64,000 nucleotides of DNA from Aricia agestis (GCF_905147365.1 NC_056406.1:8224501-8288500); one strand, 5' to 3'; counted from the stretch's first letter, positions 1-12,186 are shown. A program made the numbers and translations. The notes: a model not told the origin generated them from the sequence alone.

Positions 1-770
1 CGCGCAGTCAAATGTTTGTCTAAGAAATTGCCACCCTACCTGACCCATATAATTTTATTTATCTGCAGCGAAGGCCACACTCACCTTCATTTCGTCTTTG
101 CATTCATTTGCATGTCCTATTAATGCCTCTTAAATTCCTGACTACGAGGTCAGAATTGTTTGATGTTTTAACGACCTGATAATTGTCAGAAAATACGCCT
201 AGGTCTGCAGCACAGTTAGCTCTAGTTTATAGTTATTTTCATCTTTATAACAGATCTTGTTTATCCACTTTCTTTTTTTATTGTTTTCACCTAGTTACAT
301 CGACATTTTTTATTCAAGGCGACCGAACACGTAAACCAGAAGTTTCATTTTGTGATCAATTAGAATTTCGGACGTACAGGTTCTTTAAATACTACACGAG
401 AAAGTCGTACACTCTCCTGACTCCTAGAGTCAGGAGAGGCGACATTTTAGCTAATTGCAGTATAGCAATTATTTTGGTTATGAATTACAATAATATGATT
501 AAAAGTAGTTCTGACTCCTTTTGCCTCCTACGTGTCAGCATTCGCAAACCCGCTCACCCTAGACTTAAGCGTAGGTATTGCTACACTTGATTCTCGATAA
601 AGTTATCAATGAATTAGTAAGTAAGGCCAATTTGTATGCAAACAGGAAGTAGTATTTATCGAGGCAAATAATTTAGAAATGAACAAACCTAGTCTGTATG
701 TAATTAGTCAGAGGCAAAGCGTTATCCGCAGATTTATCTTAGGCATTTCATTTAGAAATATGAAGGAGCT
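1..770. other. AT-rich stretch without recognisable gene
   Basis: No exon, RNA gene or known repeat is recognised here. The open frame of 135 codons at 183-590 is rich in rare residue runs, has no domain I know and lacks splice context, so it is not called. The stretch may be intron or upstream flank of the Swim-like gene that begins to show exons at 14280. Confidence 0.4.
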
Positions 771-1146
771 TTAGGTTGGGTTGCTTGCACCAGAGGCAGA
801 GGAGAGTTAAAGTTATAGTTATAGTTAAGGCAAATTTAACTTTAACTTTAACCTTAACTTTGACCAGAGAATTGACAGATGACAGCTGGTCCAACAAGGT
901 TATAAATGAACGTGGGCGGGGGCGCTGCTGGTAAAGGAGAACTGTCAAAAATGGCGTTTTTGTATGATGACAACGTTAGTTCCTTTTTTCGCCACGTGCA
1001 TTTAAAACCTTGTCGAGCTCTATGGTTATGGTTAAATATGGCGTCTTGATGGCGCCCATTTTCAACTTTAACCAAAGATTTGACATTTTGCATTGTAGTT
1101 AAAGTTACAGTTATAGTTAAAGTTAGTTGGTGCAACCCATCCTTAG
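771..1146. repeat. MITE-like element with TTAACT-rich termini
   Basis: The left end (GGTTGGGTTGCTTGCACCAG) is matched in reverse at the right end by GTTGGTGCAACCCATCC. Both ends continue inward into runs of AGTTAAAGTTATAG or its reverse complement. There is no coding capacity. The arrangement is that of a non-autonomous terminal-inverted-repeat element. The superfamily is not assigned. Confidence 0.55.
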
Positions 1147-1319
1147 TCATTAGTCTAGAACACAATTATTAGTAGATGGTAAGCTGTACCTTTATAGTTT
1201 AAAACAGCCATTTATTATTATCATTAAGATAAGAGCACTAAGGGAGAACTGAAATAAGTTAAAAGTCCTATGTTAAAGAATTTAAAAAAGTTTCTTCACA
1301 CTTGCCACTTGGCATAAGC

Positions 1320-1523
1320 AGCGGGGCTAAAATGGTCACATTTAGCAATTCCTCTCAATCAATTCAGCAAATGAATTGTCAAAACTGTCAAACTGACAAA
1401 TGTCAAATCAGTACAAAAATACAGAAATGAATTGCAAGCAGAGTTGCATTTTGCGATTTTAGAAAAATGAATCATATTATGATTCATATAATGATTCTTC
1501 AAAGCGACCATTTTAGCCCCGCT
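1320..1523. repeat. MITE, 'AGCGGGGCTAAAATGG' family, copy 1
   Basis: About 204 bp bounded by AGCGGGGCTAAAATGGTC and its inverted form GACCATTTTAGCCCCGCT. A second copy with nearly the same interior lies at 21463-21672, so this is an interspersed family. It is too short to encode a transposase. TIR ends plus a near-constant length argue for a MITE. Confidence 0.75.
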
Positions 1524-1963
1524 GGTATGACGTGATTGTTACTTTTAAAATCTCTCTCGAACACTCAAATAAAAGTATCGATTGAATGATTGTCAGTAAT
1601 TACTGTTACGTATCAACAAATCAATGAAGTGGCAAAGATGGACGACGACAAATTAAAAACAATTGGCCAAAAAAGCGAACGGGTTCAGGGACATAATCAT
1701 TTGCGGTTGACTTTATGAATTGACCAGTTTTTTAGGTTTCTATTAATCATAGCTATTAGGTCACACTGCATTTTAATTGTCGACTGTCGCGGTCTTTTTA
1801 TTATTCGATATTGCTCGTTTGTTTCTTTAGTTTCTTAAATTCATAAAATTACCCATTCTTTAATATTATTAAACAGCACATATTTTCTGACTTTAGTTCT
1901 CTTCAAAACACCTTAGTTTCTACTTGTTTAATAATCCTTTTATAATAGAGGTAGGTATGCTTA

Positions 1964-2316
1964 ACGCCTCCGTGGTCTAGTGGTTCAGAGCTCGGCTCTT
2001 GACTCGGAGGTCGTGGGTTCGATTCCCGCGTTGAAAACAAGTTATTTCCAAGTTTGGTTAGGATAATGCAGGCTGATCACCTGATTGTCTGACAAGTAAG
2101 ATGATCCATGCGTCGGATGGGCATGTAAAAAGTCGGTCCTGCGCCTGATCTCTCGTCAGTCGTGTCGGTCTGCCGTCCCACTGTGTTATGAGAGTAAAGG
2201 AATAGAGAGTGCTCTTGTGTACTGCGCACACACTTGGGCACTATAAAATTACTCCTGCGTAGCTGGCCTGGTTTCAATGAAACCGGCCACCGTCACCGAA
2301 ACCGGTGTGGGAGCTA
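1964..2316 (+). mobile_element. tRNA-derived SINE with 12-bp target duplication
   Basis: The head (1966-2036) resembles a tRNA, with an A box (TGGTCTAGTGG) and a B box (GGGTTCGATTCCCG), the two internal RNA polymerase III promoter elements. The anticodon stem does not pair, so this is not a working tRNA gene. A tRNA-unrelated body follows and ends at GTGTGGGAGCTA without a poly(A) tail. The element is flanked by the exact repeat TAGGTATGCTTA at 1952-1963 and 2317-2328, which is a target-site duplication of the kind made by LINE machinery. The intact duplication suggests a fairly recent insertion. Confidence 0.85.
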
Positions 2317-2328
2317 TAGGTATGCTTA

Positions 2329-3645
2329 TTGTTCAGTCTAGTAATCTATAGCCATCACAATCATCGACAACTTTGATCTTGTTAATTAAATTTCGTTGAG
2401 ACAAAGTTCTAAAATATTGAAATATTTGAGAATATCGAATGCTGCGATTGTGAAAGGCATTCAAGGTGCATTGTTCGTGAGAGCACGCTTATATTTAGCT
2501 GTGACCCAGGTGCAGTTCGATCTGCCATCAATCTGCTCTGGCTCAACGCCATTCTAACATGGCCGCTGTCATATTTAAAAATAATATTAAAAATTGTTAA
2601 CAAAAATACCAATTGTACCTCATTTCAGAATTTGGCAGGGTTTTCCTGTAATAACAATAGCGAGTGCTTCTGAGAAAATTACTACTCCACCAATAAGTTC
2701 TTTACGCATAGTTAAAATACTGCAATATTAATAGCAATTTTTTATTGCTTGTGGTTTTGACTTGAAGATCTATTTATCTAACTATAGTCTATAGATTTAC
2801 ACTCATATTATCATTTACTTTTAATCATTAGATACTTAGATGTATGACTTGATGACTTTCTTTTGTCTCATTTGTGATATTCATTATCCTTTTGAATATT
2901 TCAATATGCTGCTAGGACATACTTCCATCTTGGACATAAGTATGTCCAAGATAATTTATTCCACAACTTGCGGCCGTATTTAAGCCACGTTTGTTTTAAC
3001 ATGCATTTCGTGTTGCTCAGGTGTTTCTCCTGCTAACATTTTGAAGGGAACTAATAAAATCAGAAGCTAATACGTACAGGAATGTACCGTAATGTTCCTT
3101 ACATTTACATTCATATGGCAAAAGATGTAAAGTAAGGTGTTGGGTGTATGCCTAAGTGTCTGTTTACTTAAAAGTATTGTATGCCCAAATGCCAAGAATT
3201 ACTCACCGATAGGAGGATTTTTCAAGGCATATGAAAGAACATCGTCTAATCGGTTAAAAAAGAGAAGAGAGAAAGAAGAAGAAAGAATAAAATTACGGAA
3301 GTAACATTGTAAATGTTTTCAAATATTTTACAATTTTTTAGGTCAATAGCAGTGACGCATCAAAATATTGTAATTGTATCCCTCTGTAGTACAAATGTAT
3401 CGATTCTGTCACGCTAATGGATATTATTATAGATATATAGAGTTCAGATAAAAAACAGTTAACCTTCGAAACTAAAACATTGGCACACAATATTATATTA
3501 GATAAAATGTTTTCACTTTTCGTACCAAAATCTCGTAGGAGAAAAATACAAAGTAAAGACGTTTTCAAATTCAATCAACTCAGAGTAACATAAAATTTTT
3601 AGCTAATACAGAATCGATGCAAAGGTGAATATTGAGGCTTTTTCA
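2329..3645. other. AT-rich intergenic or intronic stretch
   Basis: No exon or RNA gene is recognised. A short hairpin around 2918-2955 (ACATACTTCCATCTTGG near its reverse complement) is the only structure noticed. Short open frames on the minus strand (for example 3338-3574) show no domain and AT-driven composition. Confidence 0.4.
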
Positions 3646-4610
3646 AAATCTATACTAATATTATAATTCTGCAGAGTTTGTTTGTTTGTTTGTTTGAACG
3701 CGCTAATCTCAGGAATTACTGGTCCGATTTGAAAAATTATTTTACTGTTGGATAGCCCATTTATCGAGGAAGGCTATAGGCTATATTTTATCACGCTAAG
3801 ACTAATAGGAGCGAAGAAATAGAGGAAAATGTGGAAAAAACGGGGGGAAATTATTTGAAAGGGCTTATTTGAACGCTCTAATCTCAGGAACTACTGGTCC
3901 GATTTGAAAAATTATTTCAGTGTTAGATAGCCCATTGATTGAAGAAGACTATAGGCTATATATATTTTATCACGCTAAGACTAATAGGAGCGAAGAAATA
4001 GAGGAAAATGTGGAAAAAACGGGGGAAATTATATGAAAGGGCTTATTTGAACGCGCTAATCTCAGGAACTACTGGTCCTATTTGAAAAATTATATCAGTG
4101 TTAGATAGCCTATTTATCGAGAAAGGCTATAGGCTATATTTTATTACGCTAAGACTAATAGGAGCTAAGAAATAGAGGAAAATGTGGAAAAAACGTGGGA
4201 AATTATATGAAAGGGCTTATTTGAACGCGCTAATCTCAGGAACTACTAATCCGATTTGAAAAATTCTTTCAGTGTTAGATAGCCCATTTATCGAGAAAGG
4301 CTATAGACTATATTTTATCACGCTATAACTAACAAAAGCAAAGAAATAGAGGAAAATATAGAAAAAAACGGGGGGAAATCATTTGAAAGGGAAGAAGAAC
4401 TACTGGAGCAATTTTTATGTTATTTGGCAAACATGAAGAATTGGCTATGTGAAGGGACATAGGCTATTTTTTTGCGAAAAAATAAACGGTAGCGTAAAAT
4501 TCCTAAATTACGCAAGCGATGCCGTGCGGAACATCTATAGCTTATATTTCGTCACTTTTCTTACAGCCTGTCGTAAGTCACGAGAATGATGAATATAATA
4601 TTGACATTAA
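3646..4610. repeat. Interspersed element with ~175-bp tandem units
   Basis: It starts near CTATACTAATATTATAATTC and a short (GTTT)n run. Then a unit of roughly 175 bp repeats about four times: GAACGCGCTAATCTCAGGAA, a middle containing GATAGCCCATTTATCGAG and GGCTATAGGCTATATTTTA, and an end containing GAGGAAAATGTGGAAAAAAC. The units differ by scattered substitutions. The same unit occurs about twice at 59835-60180. There is no coding capacity. Confidence 0.8.
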
Positions 4611-5107
4611 GCTAATCTAGCATATCCACTATCTAATCAAGACACCTATTATTCCGTTTCCTTTCTATTCGCTAACGTTTATGCCACCTGCCTATACTAG
4701 GCAACTCTATTTATGGCATTATTGGCTCTATGAATTAATCCTAAACATGAATCCTCAGTTTCATATGGGGCTATAGTTCAGTCCCTAGACTTCATCATTG
4801 TCCTTCCTTACTTCGTGGACAAGGCAACAATTTTACTCTACGTTGAACAAGCTAAAAATTTAGAATCTGTGGAACAGATTGTTTAATTAAATTTATAAAA
4901 CTCTGTTTCCTAATTAGCTATCCTTTGACCTAACTTTTTTTAGTAAATGACATCATTTTTATTTCAGGCATTCCAGGTAAAAGTTAAAAGTTCTTGCTCA
5001 TTTGAACATTATTAAAAAATACTTATAAGTTGACTCCAATAATTTGAGGAAAATTTAGTAGTCCATTGAAATGTTACAACTTAAGGACCGAATATTGCAT
5101 TTATCAG
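4611..5107. other. AT-rich stretch, nothing recognised
   Basis: No exon, RNA gene or inverted repeat was seen between the tandem array and the long palindrome. Confidence 0.35.
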
Positions 5108-6217
5108 AGGACGCAATTTTATTTTTGGGAGGTCAATTATAGAAGCTTAACCTCAAGTTTGTGGGGTCGCCACTCTCGTGCCCCGGCTGCCATCTTGAAA
5201 AAAAACAGGTGATTTTTCGCGATATTTCGGAAATTATACGTCTTACAAAAAATTTGTAAAATTATAATTGGTTGTTGCAAATTATTTTGCCTACAAATAT
5301 GTTAATATAACTTTAACCCTAAATCAATAATTATAAAAGTTATAAGCATGAAATAAGATTTTTTTTTATAAATTTTCTTTTTGCTCTTTAGCTTTGTTTA
5401 ATACATTTACAAAAAAATTACCTCAGACCAATCTTGTAGACGATCTTTTGAGGAAAATATCCGCCGATGCCTAATGATCTCATGAAATTTATTTATTATA
5501 TATTGCAGATGCAAGGGAAACTGTGGAAGCATGGAAAAGTAGGCCTGAAAGTAGGCTCTACAGTATACCTACTATTCTGTAGAGTTGTAGAGCATTTTTG
5601 GCCTGCTTTTCTGCAGCCACAGTCTACACACATCTACAGTATGCCTATTATTATACTACATATTATAATATGTATAGGTACTATGTATACTATTATACAT
5701 ATAATACTACTGTACTAGTATGCCTACTATACTGTAGAGAATTTCAGGCCTGCTTTTCTGCAGCCACACATGCTTCCACAGTTTCCTTTTCATCTGCAAA
5801 AAAATTAATTTCATGAGATCGGGGGGGATCGGAGGATATTTTCCTCAGAAGATCATCTACAAGATTGGTATGAGGTACTTTTTTGTAAAATGTATTAAAA
5901 AAGGTTAGAGAGCAAAAAGCAAATTTAAAAAAATATATATCTCACTTTTTGCAGAAGTACTTATTGCTTTTTAAATTTTTAATTTACGGTAAAAAGTTAT
6001 ATAAATATATTTGTAGGCAAAATAATTTGCAACAAATTATGATTTTACAATTTTTTTGTAAGACGTATAGTTTCCGAGATGTCGCGAAAATAGTGTTGTG
6101 ATTTAATCTATTTTAGGGATGGCGGCCGGGGGACAAGGGTGGCGACCCCACAAACTTGAAGTTAAGCTTCTATTGACCCCCCTACATGTCCCAAAAATAA
6201 AATTGCGTCCTCTAATT
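5108..6217. repeat. Long palindrome (foldback-type element), arms ~550 bp
   Basis: The left arm can be followed inward base by base against the reverse complement of the right arm. Matching landmarks are GAGGACGCAATTTTATTTTT (5108 and, inverted, near 6215), AAGTTTGTGGGGTCGCCAC, AAATTATTTTGCCTACAAAT and CCAATCTTGTAGA-GATCTT, and near the centre GAAACTGTGGAAGCATG. Divergence is modest, with small indels. The centre lies near 5660 in a (TA/CTA)-rich segment. Almost the whole 1.1 kb can fold on itself. No transposase is present. The open frames inside (5467-5816) are by-products of the repeat. Confidence 0.85.
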
Positions 6218-7080
6218 AATGCCAAACTCATGGAACATATCAAATATCAATGGATTATATAGGACTTAAACAAAGGTTTAAGAAAAACTAAAAACAATGG
6301 CATTGATATTGTTGTTTATGTATTTTATAGAAGATCAATACAAAAAGTCCAATGATTGAGAATTTAAAAACCGATCAATTTTTCACGTGACACGGCAAAG
6401 GTTGACATCGCGGAAGGTCCGTGTCAATTAAGAAGATGAATCGCTATTTGAGAAGTGACGTCACTCACGACACACCAAATTGCTCCATAAGTGATTCGTC
6501 AATAGCATATTTATTAAAGTCTAGCCGTGAACGTGATATAACGTGACCAAATTCTATGTATATCGTTATCTATTTAGAATTATGACATAATTTAAGTCAC
6601 AGCATCTAACAAACGGCTCCTAAATGCTTCTTATTGTCAGTGGCTCCTCAAGTCGTAGATCTTCACGATCATGGCATAGTGTGTATAAGTTATCTCTCAA
6701 GTCATAACTTGAGAGCTTCTCAATTTTAGAAATTCTCGAATAATTTAACGGCCACGGGATGATTTACAAATTTACGTTATCTCATTTCCGAAGTATTCCT
6801 AAATAGATCGGAACTTGCGACAAAAATCATAGTTTAGTGAACAATGGCTGGGGTCTTCAAATAAAATATTTGATGCGCTGAATAACTTTATTTTACAACC
6901 GTTAGGGTCTACCGTTACAACCGTTATAGGGTCTACCTTGAGCGTCCGTGGCCTAATGGGTAGACCTTCGGGCAACCATACGGACATTGAAATCTTGTCC
7001 CAGGCACTACAGTATTTGAGGATTGGTTACTTCGCTCTGAAAAATACTGTATAAATCATCCAAAACGGATGTAAAGGCCT
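6218..7080. other. Stretch without gene; weak tRNA-like fragment
   Basis: No exon is recognised. At about 6938-6975 the text CCGTGGCCTAATGGGTAGAC resembles a tRNA A-box region, but no matching B box follows, so at most it is a SINE fragment. Confidence 0.35.
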
Positions 7081-7336
7081 AGGGTCTACACAGACGGACC
7101 GCATTTCAACTGCAATCCAACCGCAAATTGCAGTTCAAGTGCAGTTTGAATGCAGTTGACACGACTACAATAGAACGGCAAACCAAACAGTTCACACGAC
7201 TGCACGCCAACTGCAACTGAACTGCAATCCGACTACGCGTTTGGTCTTGCAGTCGTGTCAACTGCATTCAAACTGCACTTGAACTGCAATTTGCAGTTGG
7301 ATTGCAGTTGAAATGCGGACCGTCTGTGTATACCCT
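7081..7336. repeat. Palindromic MITE with ACAGACGG ends
   Basis: About 256 bp. The left arm (AGGGTCTACACAGACGGACC, then CGCATTTCAACTGCAATCC) returns inverted at the right end as GCAGTTGAAATGCGGACCG and TGTGTATACCCT. The arms are about 85 bp and rich in TGCAGTT words. There is no coding potential. Confidence 0.75.
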
Positions 7337-9856
7337 AGTTGGCGATGGGCAGACGACTAACTCTCGCAGGAGTTCTGCCACGCCACAAATATAGCTGACT
7401 TTACTATTTACAATTACTAAGAATAATAACACACACTACTGCATACACCCCCTTCTAAAAAGATTTACATAGCTGTCTCTTTAACTACTGAACTAATGTT
7501 ACGAGAGATACTCAACTTTCTATTTCTATAGCATTGACATCTAGTTCACAATGCAGTATCTAACAATGTCACGCGAATCTATTTTCGATGTGAGTCAAGT
7601 GTACTGGGTTAACTGTGACGTGTTATTTTTGGTACTCCTTCGGTTTTGGTTTGTTTTGTAACATTTTTCGTGGGTGTTACTCTTCTACATAATCGATCAA
7701 ATACTTTAACTGGATCGATTTCACAATTCGGTTTAGTGGTTTTAACTTCTTATGCCTTAAACATTATCAAGACCTTCCTTTCCTGTCCTTTGCTTGAATT
7801 ATTACCGCTACACTTTTTGAATACTGAGCACCGTCGTCGTTATAAGTGTTAGCCCTGAAAACAAGGATTTTGGTGTTGTCTATGACCGCATCATATTTTC
7901 GCCAGTACCCTGACCTCAAAGTACGCAAATAAACACAAAACATAAAACTAATGCCAACGACACTTTTTGATTCAGATTCTTTCGGGTGATCTCATGCGAT
8001 AGGATCGCTTGATTAATTAGAAATAATATTGTATAAGATGAATAAAATATGTGATATTTGAACCTTTGTTGGCCTTAAGTGGTTGACTAGAGATAAAAAA
8101 TACGCTGAGACATTCTTATAAGTTTGTTAGGGTTGTGTATGTATGTAAAAATATTAGATCTCTTAATATGATACTTTCTAGAATAATTTCCATAACATCT
8201 AACAATTTAAATATGAATAGGTGGTTACTGATTAGATTTGATTCAGAAAAAAATATAATTAACAGTGTTATAATCACCTCACTGTACTTATGCGAGAATG
8301 GACAGATATAAAAACTTTCGTGGAACTTTTCAGACTTGCATTGAACAAGAAAACTCAACTCAAGATTATAGTCATATTTTACCTGAATATGTCTTATTGT
8401 AGTAGATACAAATAAGATTTGTCTTCCGTAGGAAGTAAATGAGGAACAATATACGGTTATGATACAGATGTGTGACATTTAACGTGAATTTATGTGGCAT
8501 GTGTCATTGAATATTTAGCAGATTATGCATGATTATGCATTCATTATTCAATGATGTCACATCATCACATAAATACTCACAAACCGTTTAGACTTAAACG
8601 CTAATTAAAGTCACCTTCGTTCAATACTGTTGTAAGTAAAAACGATATTCTTTACTAACGAATTTATCTTCTTAGTAATTATAAACATTATTGCAAATAA
8701 TATAATATTGTGCTTGAGATTTGATATTAGCAATGATCATTAGCAATGTTGATATTACAAAGGGATATTATAACAGTGCCAAAGATGAATGAATAGAAAG
8801 CTTTAAGGATTCGACATTAATCAACAGTTTTTCTTATTTTTTTCATAGAAAGAAATCTGAAAAATATTTATTTTGTAAATTGTATTAGCTCTGAATGTTG
8901 TTGTTAAACTATTGAGTAACAGACATCAGTAGGCTCTGAGATTTACAGTTAATTCAAATGCGCCCGCAGCAAAACTACCTTCACATTGTAGACATTTTAC
9001 GATTAGGTTCACTTTCTGGACCGTTACCTTAACTTAACAGCTTAATAAAAAATACTTATTGTAACAAAATTTAAAAATTGGAATAATAAGAAGGTAAGGT
9101 ACCTAACTTTAACCTAGATCAGCATTTTTAAATGCCAAAAAAGTTTTTAGGATTTGTTAAGTTTGGCCTAGTAAGAGATTTCAAGTTTCTTTAGTTTAAT
9201 TTTTAAAAGTGTGATATAATTGCGTGTGAATCAGGTGTTTCATAGTCGCAATTACAAATTTACCACACACTATAGACATAAACGCTTCCACTCACGTGCA
9301 GTTATTTCAATGGTAACTTCTGTCAAGTATAATCAAATACTTTAATAAGTTACAGTTAATTGGTAAATACTATGATTTCAAATTATTTGCGGTTATTTTA
9401 CTTTTATGTATAATTTTCGGAGTCTGTAATAGACCTAGTATTTATAAATAAAAAAGAATTTATGAATTTTTTGGCATAAATACCGCAGAATATATATTTT
9501 TTAAGTATTTTTAACAGTTTTTGGTCTATGAAAGATCTTATGAACCTTCCACTTTGCCTAAAACGTAAGCTCGTGGACATGTTTAGACATGTGGAGCGAT
9601 AATGTATGAAGAAAAAAAATTTTTTAATGGCATAGCAATAGAAAGTTGCTCTTTGATGAGTAAATTCTGCATACAAAATATAGTTTACTTGTCTTAATGT
9701 TATGAGGTGCCCCAACCCAATTGAAAATTAAAAAAAGACGAATTTTTTTGAAAACATTGGTTTAGTTTTGACAAATAGTATTTTTCTATACTTATTTGCT
9801 GTTCCTTGGAAAAAATCTACATTGTAATACATTAAATATAAGCCTGATGCCTTAGC
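7337..9856. other. 2.5-kb AT-rich stretch without recognised gene
   Basis: No exon with plausible splice sites and recognisable protein was found on either strand. The minus-strand open frame 8116-8478 (120 codons) and that at 9404-9715 are rich in Ile, Leu, Phe, Tyr and Ser, as expected from translated AT-rich DNA. They show no domain and are not called. Confidence 0.4.
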
Positions 9857-9996
9857 CAAGACCTTTTCTTTATCGCTTTTCTATAGAATCACCGATTAAA
9901 ATGTATGGAATTGACTTAAAAATTCGCGAATATGACGTTGACGTTCGATGATTTTGATCGATGATTCTATAAAGAATCGATAAAGAAAAGGTCTTG
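9857..9996. repeat. Short MITE with CAAGACCTTTTCTTTATCG ends
   Basis: About 140 bp with inverted ends CAAGACCTTTTCTTTATCG and CGATAAAGAAAAGGTCTTG. The interior also partly pairs (ATAGAATCA with TGATTCTAT). It is a non-coding hairpin element. Confidence 0.7.
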
Positions 9997-10353
9997 ACCA
10001 CAGGTCTGGTTAGTGGTATCAATGTTTTTATCGAGAAAATTTAAATATTTATGATATATTATCAAGGAATGATCACCAGAAAAAAGGATATTGTTTGGTA
10101 TTAAATGGTTTTTTTTTATTTCACAATTAGGCATTTCAAATAAAAAACTACTACAATAGTTTGTTAATTACTTCTTTCATAAAACGAATAACATTTCCTT
10201 TGAAAACTATATTCACAGCTGTACCATCACAGCCAGCTTTTCTGCCATCAAAATAAATTCTGCGTATACTTTTATATTTGGGATCTGCATCGTGTGTGCT
10301 GATCTGTTTTTCATTATTTCTCATCGCATTTTTAACGATCAATGACAGCACGA

Positions 10354-10412
10354 ATCCTTATATTATGATGATATAATAATACGTTGGTATTATTATATCA
10401 TCATATAAGGAT
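10354..10412. repeat. Near-perfect short AT hairpin
   Basis: ATCCTTATATTATGATGAT followed by ATAATAATAC is mirrored across a GTTG loop by GTATTATTAT and ATCATCATATAAGGAT. There is one 3-base indel between arms. It could be a decayed MITE or a hairpin RNA; the low complexity argues against a microRNA gene. Confidence 0.55.
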
Positions 10413-11520
10413 CAACATCTTTTAACACAGATAAAGAAGCAGATAGACAGATAGCTATAATAGCAGCTGCTCTGTCAGAGACTCAGGTACGATCGCATAC
10501 GAGAGCTAATGATGGAAAATTGAATCTCTTTTTCTTGGGTGGCTGAGCAGCTACTTATTTCGGCGATTGATTAGCTTGTAGAAGCTACAAGAAGAAGCTA
10601 CAATCGCTGGAACTCGTTCTTTCGGTTGTTAAGTCATCATGCAAAGAACGAGAACAAGACGTCTGGTTAGGATCCATTATCTCTTTGTTACGAAGTCATT
10701 CTTTGTCTTGTATTTTTATTTTCTTCATATTTTTTAGTCGCATTTATATCTAAACGGCCTATTATCAATTTTCTTGCAGTTATTTAATCAAGTAAAAACC
10801 TAATATACTTCTTTTTTGGGAAGCGACGCTTTTCGCCAGATATGTAAAATTTCCGTAGCCAGTCTTTGGGATACATCATGAAATGTCGGCTCTTTTGTTG
10901 TTTTGTCCAGCTTTGATTCATATTAATTAATAATTATGTAATTTTTATAACAGAAATATGAGTTGGTAGTTGAGAAACTGGTAACTTCTCCGATAAACCA
11001 AAAACGGGATAACATGTCTCTTTTCGTGTTTTGACGACATATTATGACTGTAATAAAGAGAAATACTGGGTATAAATTATATCGAAAATAGTATTTTATC
11101 AACAATAAGAAAATAGTATTTTAACAACAATAAACAGGAATTTAAAAATATTACTTAAAGGAGTTTATTTTCTTGTGGGTAGTGCTTAAAATCACTGTTT
11201 CTCACAAGCAGAATTACAATAATAGCGCGCACTTTATGGCGTTCAGACAACGATTGAAAAATGCAATGAAATCACCTCTCCTGCCTCAATCTCCCCATCT
11301 ATCTGAGCAATATTCAAGCTTAAACAGTTACGAACGTAACGGAATTTACGGAATACACATAATATAATTCAGCGTTAATTTGGCAATATTAGAAGTTGGT
11401 GGTTTTTGACAAAGTTTTTCGAATTTCTCTAAAGTTCATGACGTTGGGGGCACCTCTAAATTTATTAATATGATCTAAATAAAATTTTGTATGTATATTT
11501 GTGAACAATAACAGCAACTT

Positions 11521-11905
11521 TTTATAGGTATGCCGAAACGAATATCAAAAAAAACATTTTTCGCTCCACCCTAATGTTTATCTTGCCTATTCTGACCAAC
11601 GGCGCCCAATCATGGTCTTTGACAGTTTCACAGAAGTCCCGACTCGGAGTCTGCCAACGAGCTATGGAACGCAGAATCTTAGGTGTAAAAAGGATCGACT
11701 GCGTCGGAAATACCACTCTGCGTTCCCAAACGAAGCTCATTGATGTAGGCAGAAAGGCAGCTAGCCTAAAGTGGAGCTGGGCAGGGCACGTCTCCCGTAT
11801 GCACCCGGACAGGCGCGTTTAATTTCGGAGTGGCTACCGACTGGTCGGCGTAATAGAGGCCGGCCCAAAAAAAGGTGGCGCGACGAATGGGCATTGTCCA
11901 AAAAA
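11521..11905 (+). pseudogene. Decayed non-LTR retrotransposon reverse transcriptase, C-terminal part
   Basis: The frame from about 11574 gives a sequence of the type seen at the C-terminal end of RTE-like reverse transcriptases: TNGAQSWSLT, then CQRAMERRILGVKRID, then KLIDVGRKAASLKWSWAGHV. It stops at 11820. The family continues in another frame directly after (EWLPTGRRNRGRPKKRWRDE), so a frameshift separates the two parts. The catalytic domain is absent. It is a dead fragment of a LINE. Confidence 0.75.
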
Positions 11906-12186
11906 AATCACATGTACTTTTTATATTTTTTTTCGTTAAAATAGGGTATTTTAAGAATATAAATTAAATAATTTTGAAATTCATTGGCTAGTTTTTTCTC
12001 AATAATTTTTTAAAGTTTCGCTCTGACGTCATCATCGGCGGCCAATTGACCTCTGTAGTGTTTTAAATTTCCTTTCAATCTTATTTATAATGGCTGGTTC
12101 GTCAATTGCAAGTTCTTATTATGTGAAAGCTGATACGAGAAGCTTACCAAAAGTTCGAAACGTAATGTTGGTCGAATTTATTGCTA

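Noticed and set aside
183..590. 135-codon open frame as a gene
   Set aside because: No domain, no Kozak or splice context, residue use typical of AT-rich noise.
1966..2036. tRNA gene
   Set aside because: A and B boxes are present but the anticodon and acceptor stems do not pair, and the sequence continues into a SINE body with a target duplication.
3646..4610. CRISPR-like array
   Set aside because: Units are ~175 bp, continuous and diverged, with no repeat-spacer pattern, and the context is eukaryotic.
8116..8478. 120-codon minus-strand open frame as a gene
   Set aside because: Composition is dominated by Ile, Leu, Phe, Ser and Tyr, no family is recognised and it lies in a gene-free stretch.
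10151..10351. 66-codon minus-strand frame with GRKAGCDGTAVNIVFKGN
   Set aside because: The text looks somewhat protein-like, but no family is recognised and no splice partners were found. It is left uncalled.
10354..10412. microRNA precursor
   Set aside because: Low-complexity AT arms with nearly full pairing look like a mobile-element remnant; no known seed was recognised.
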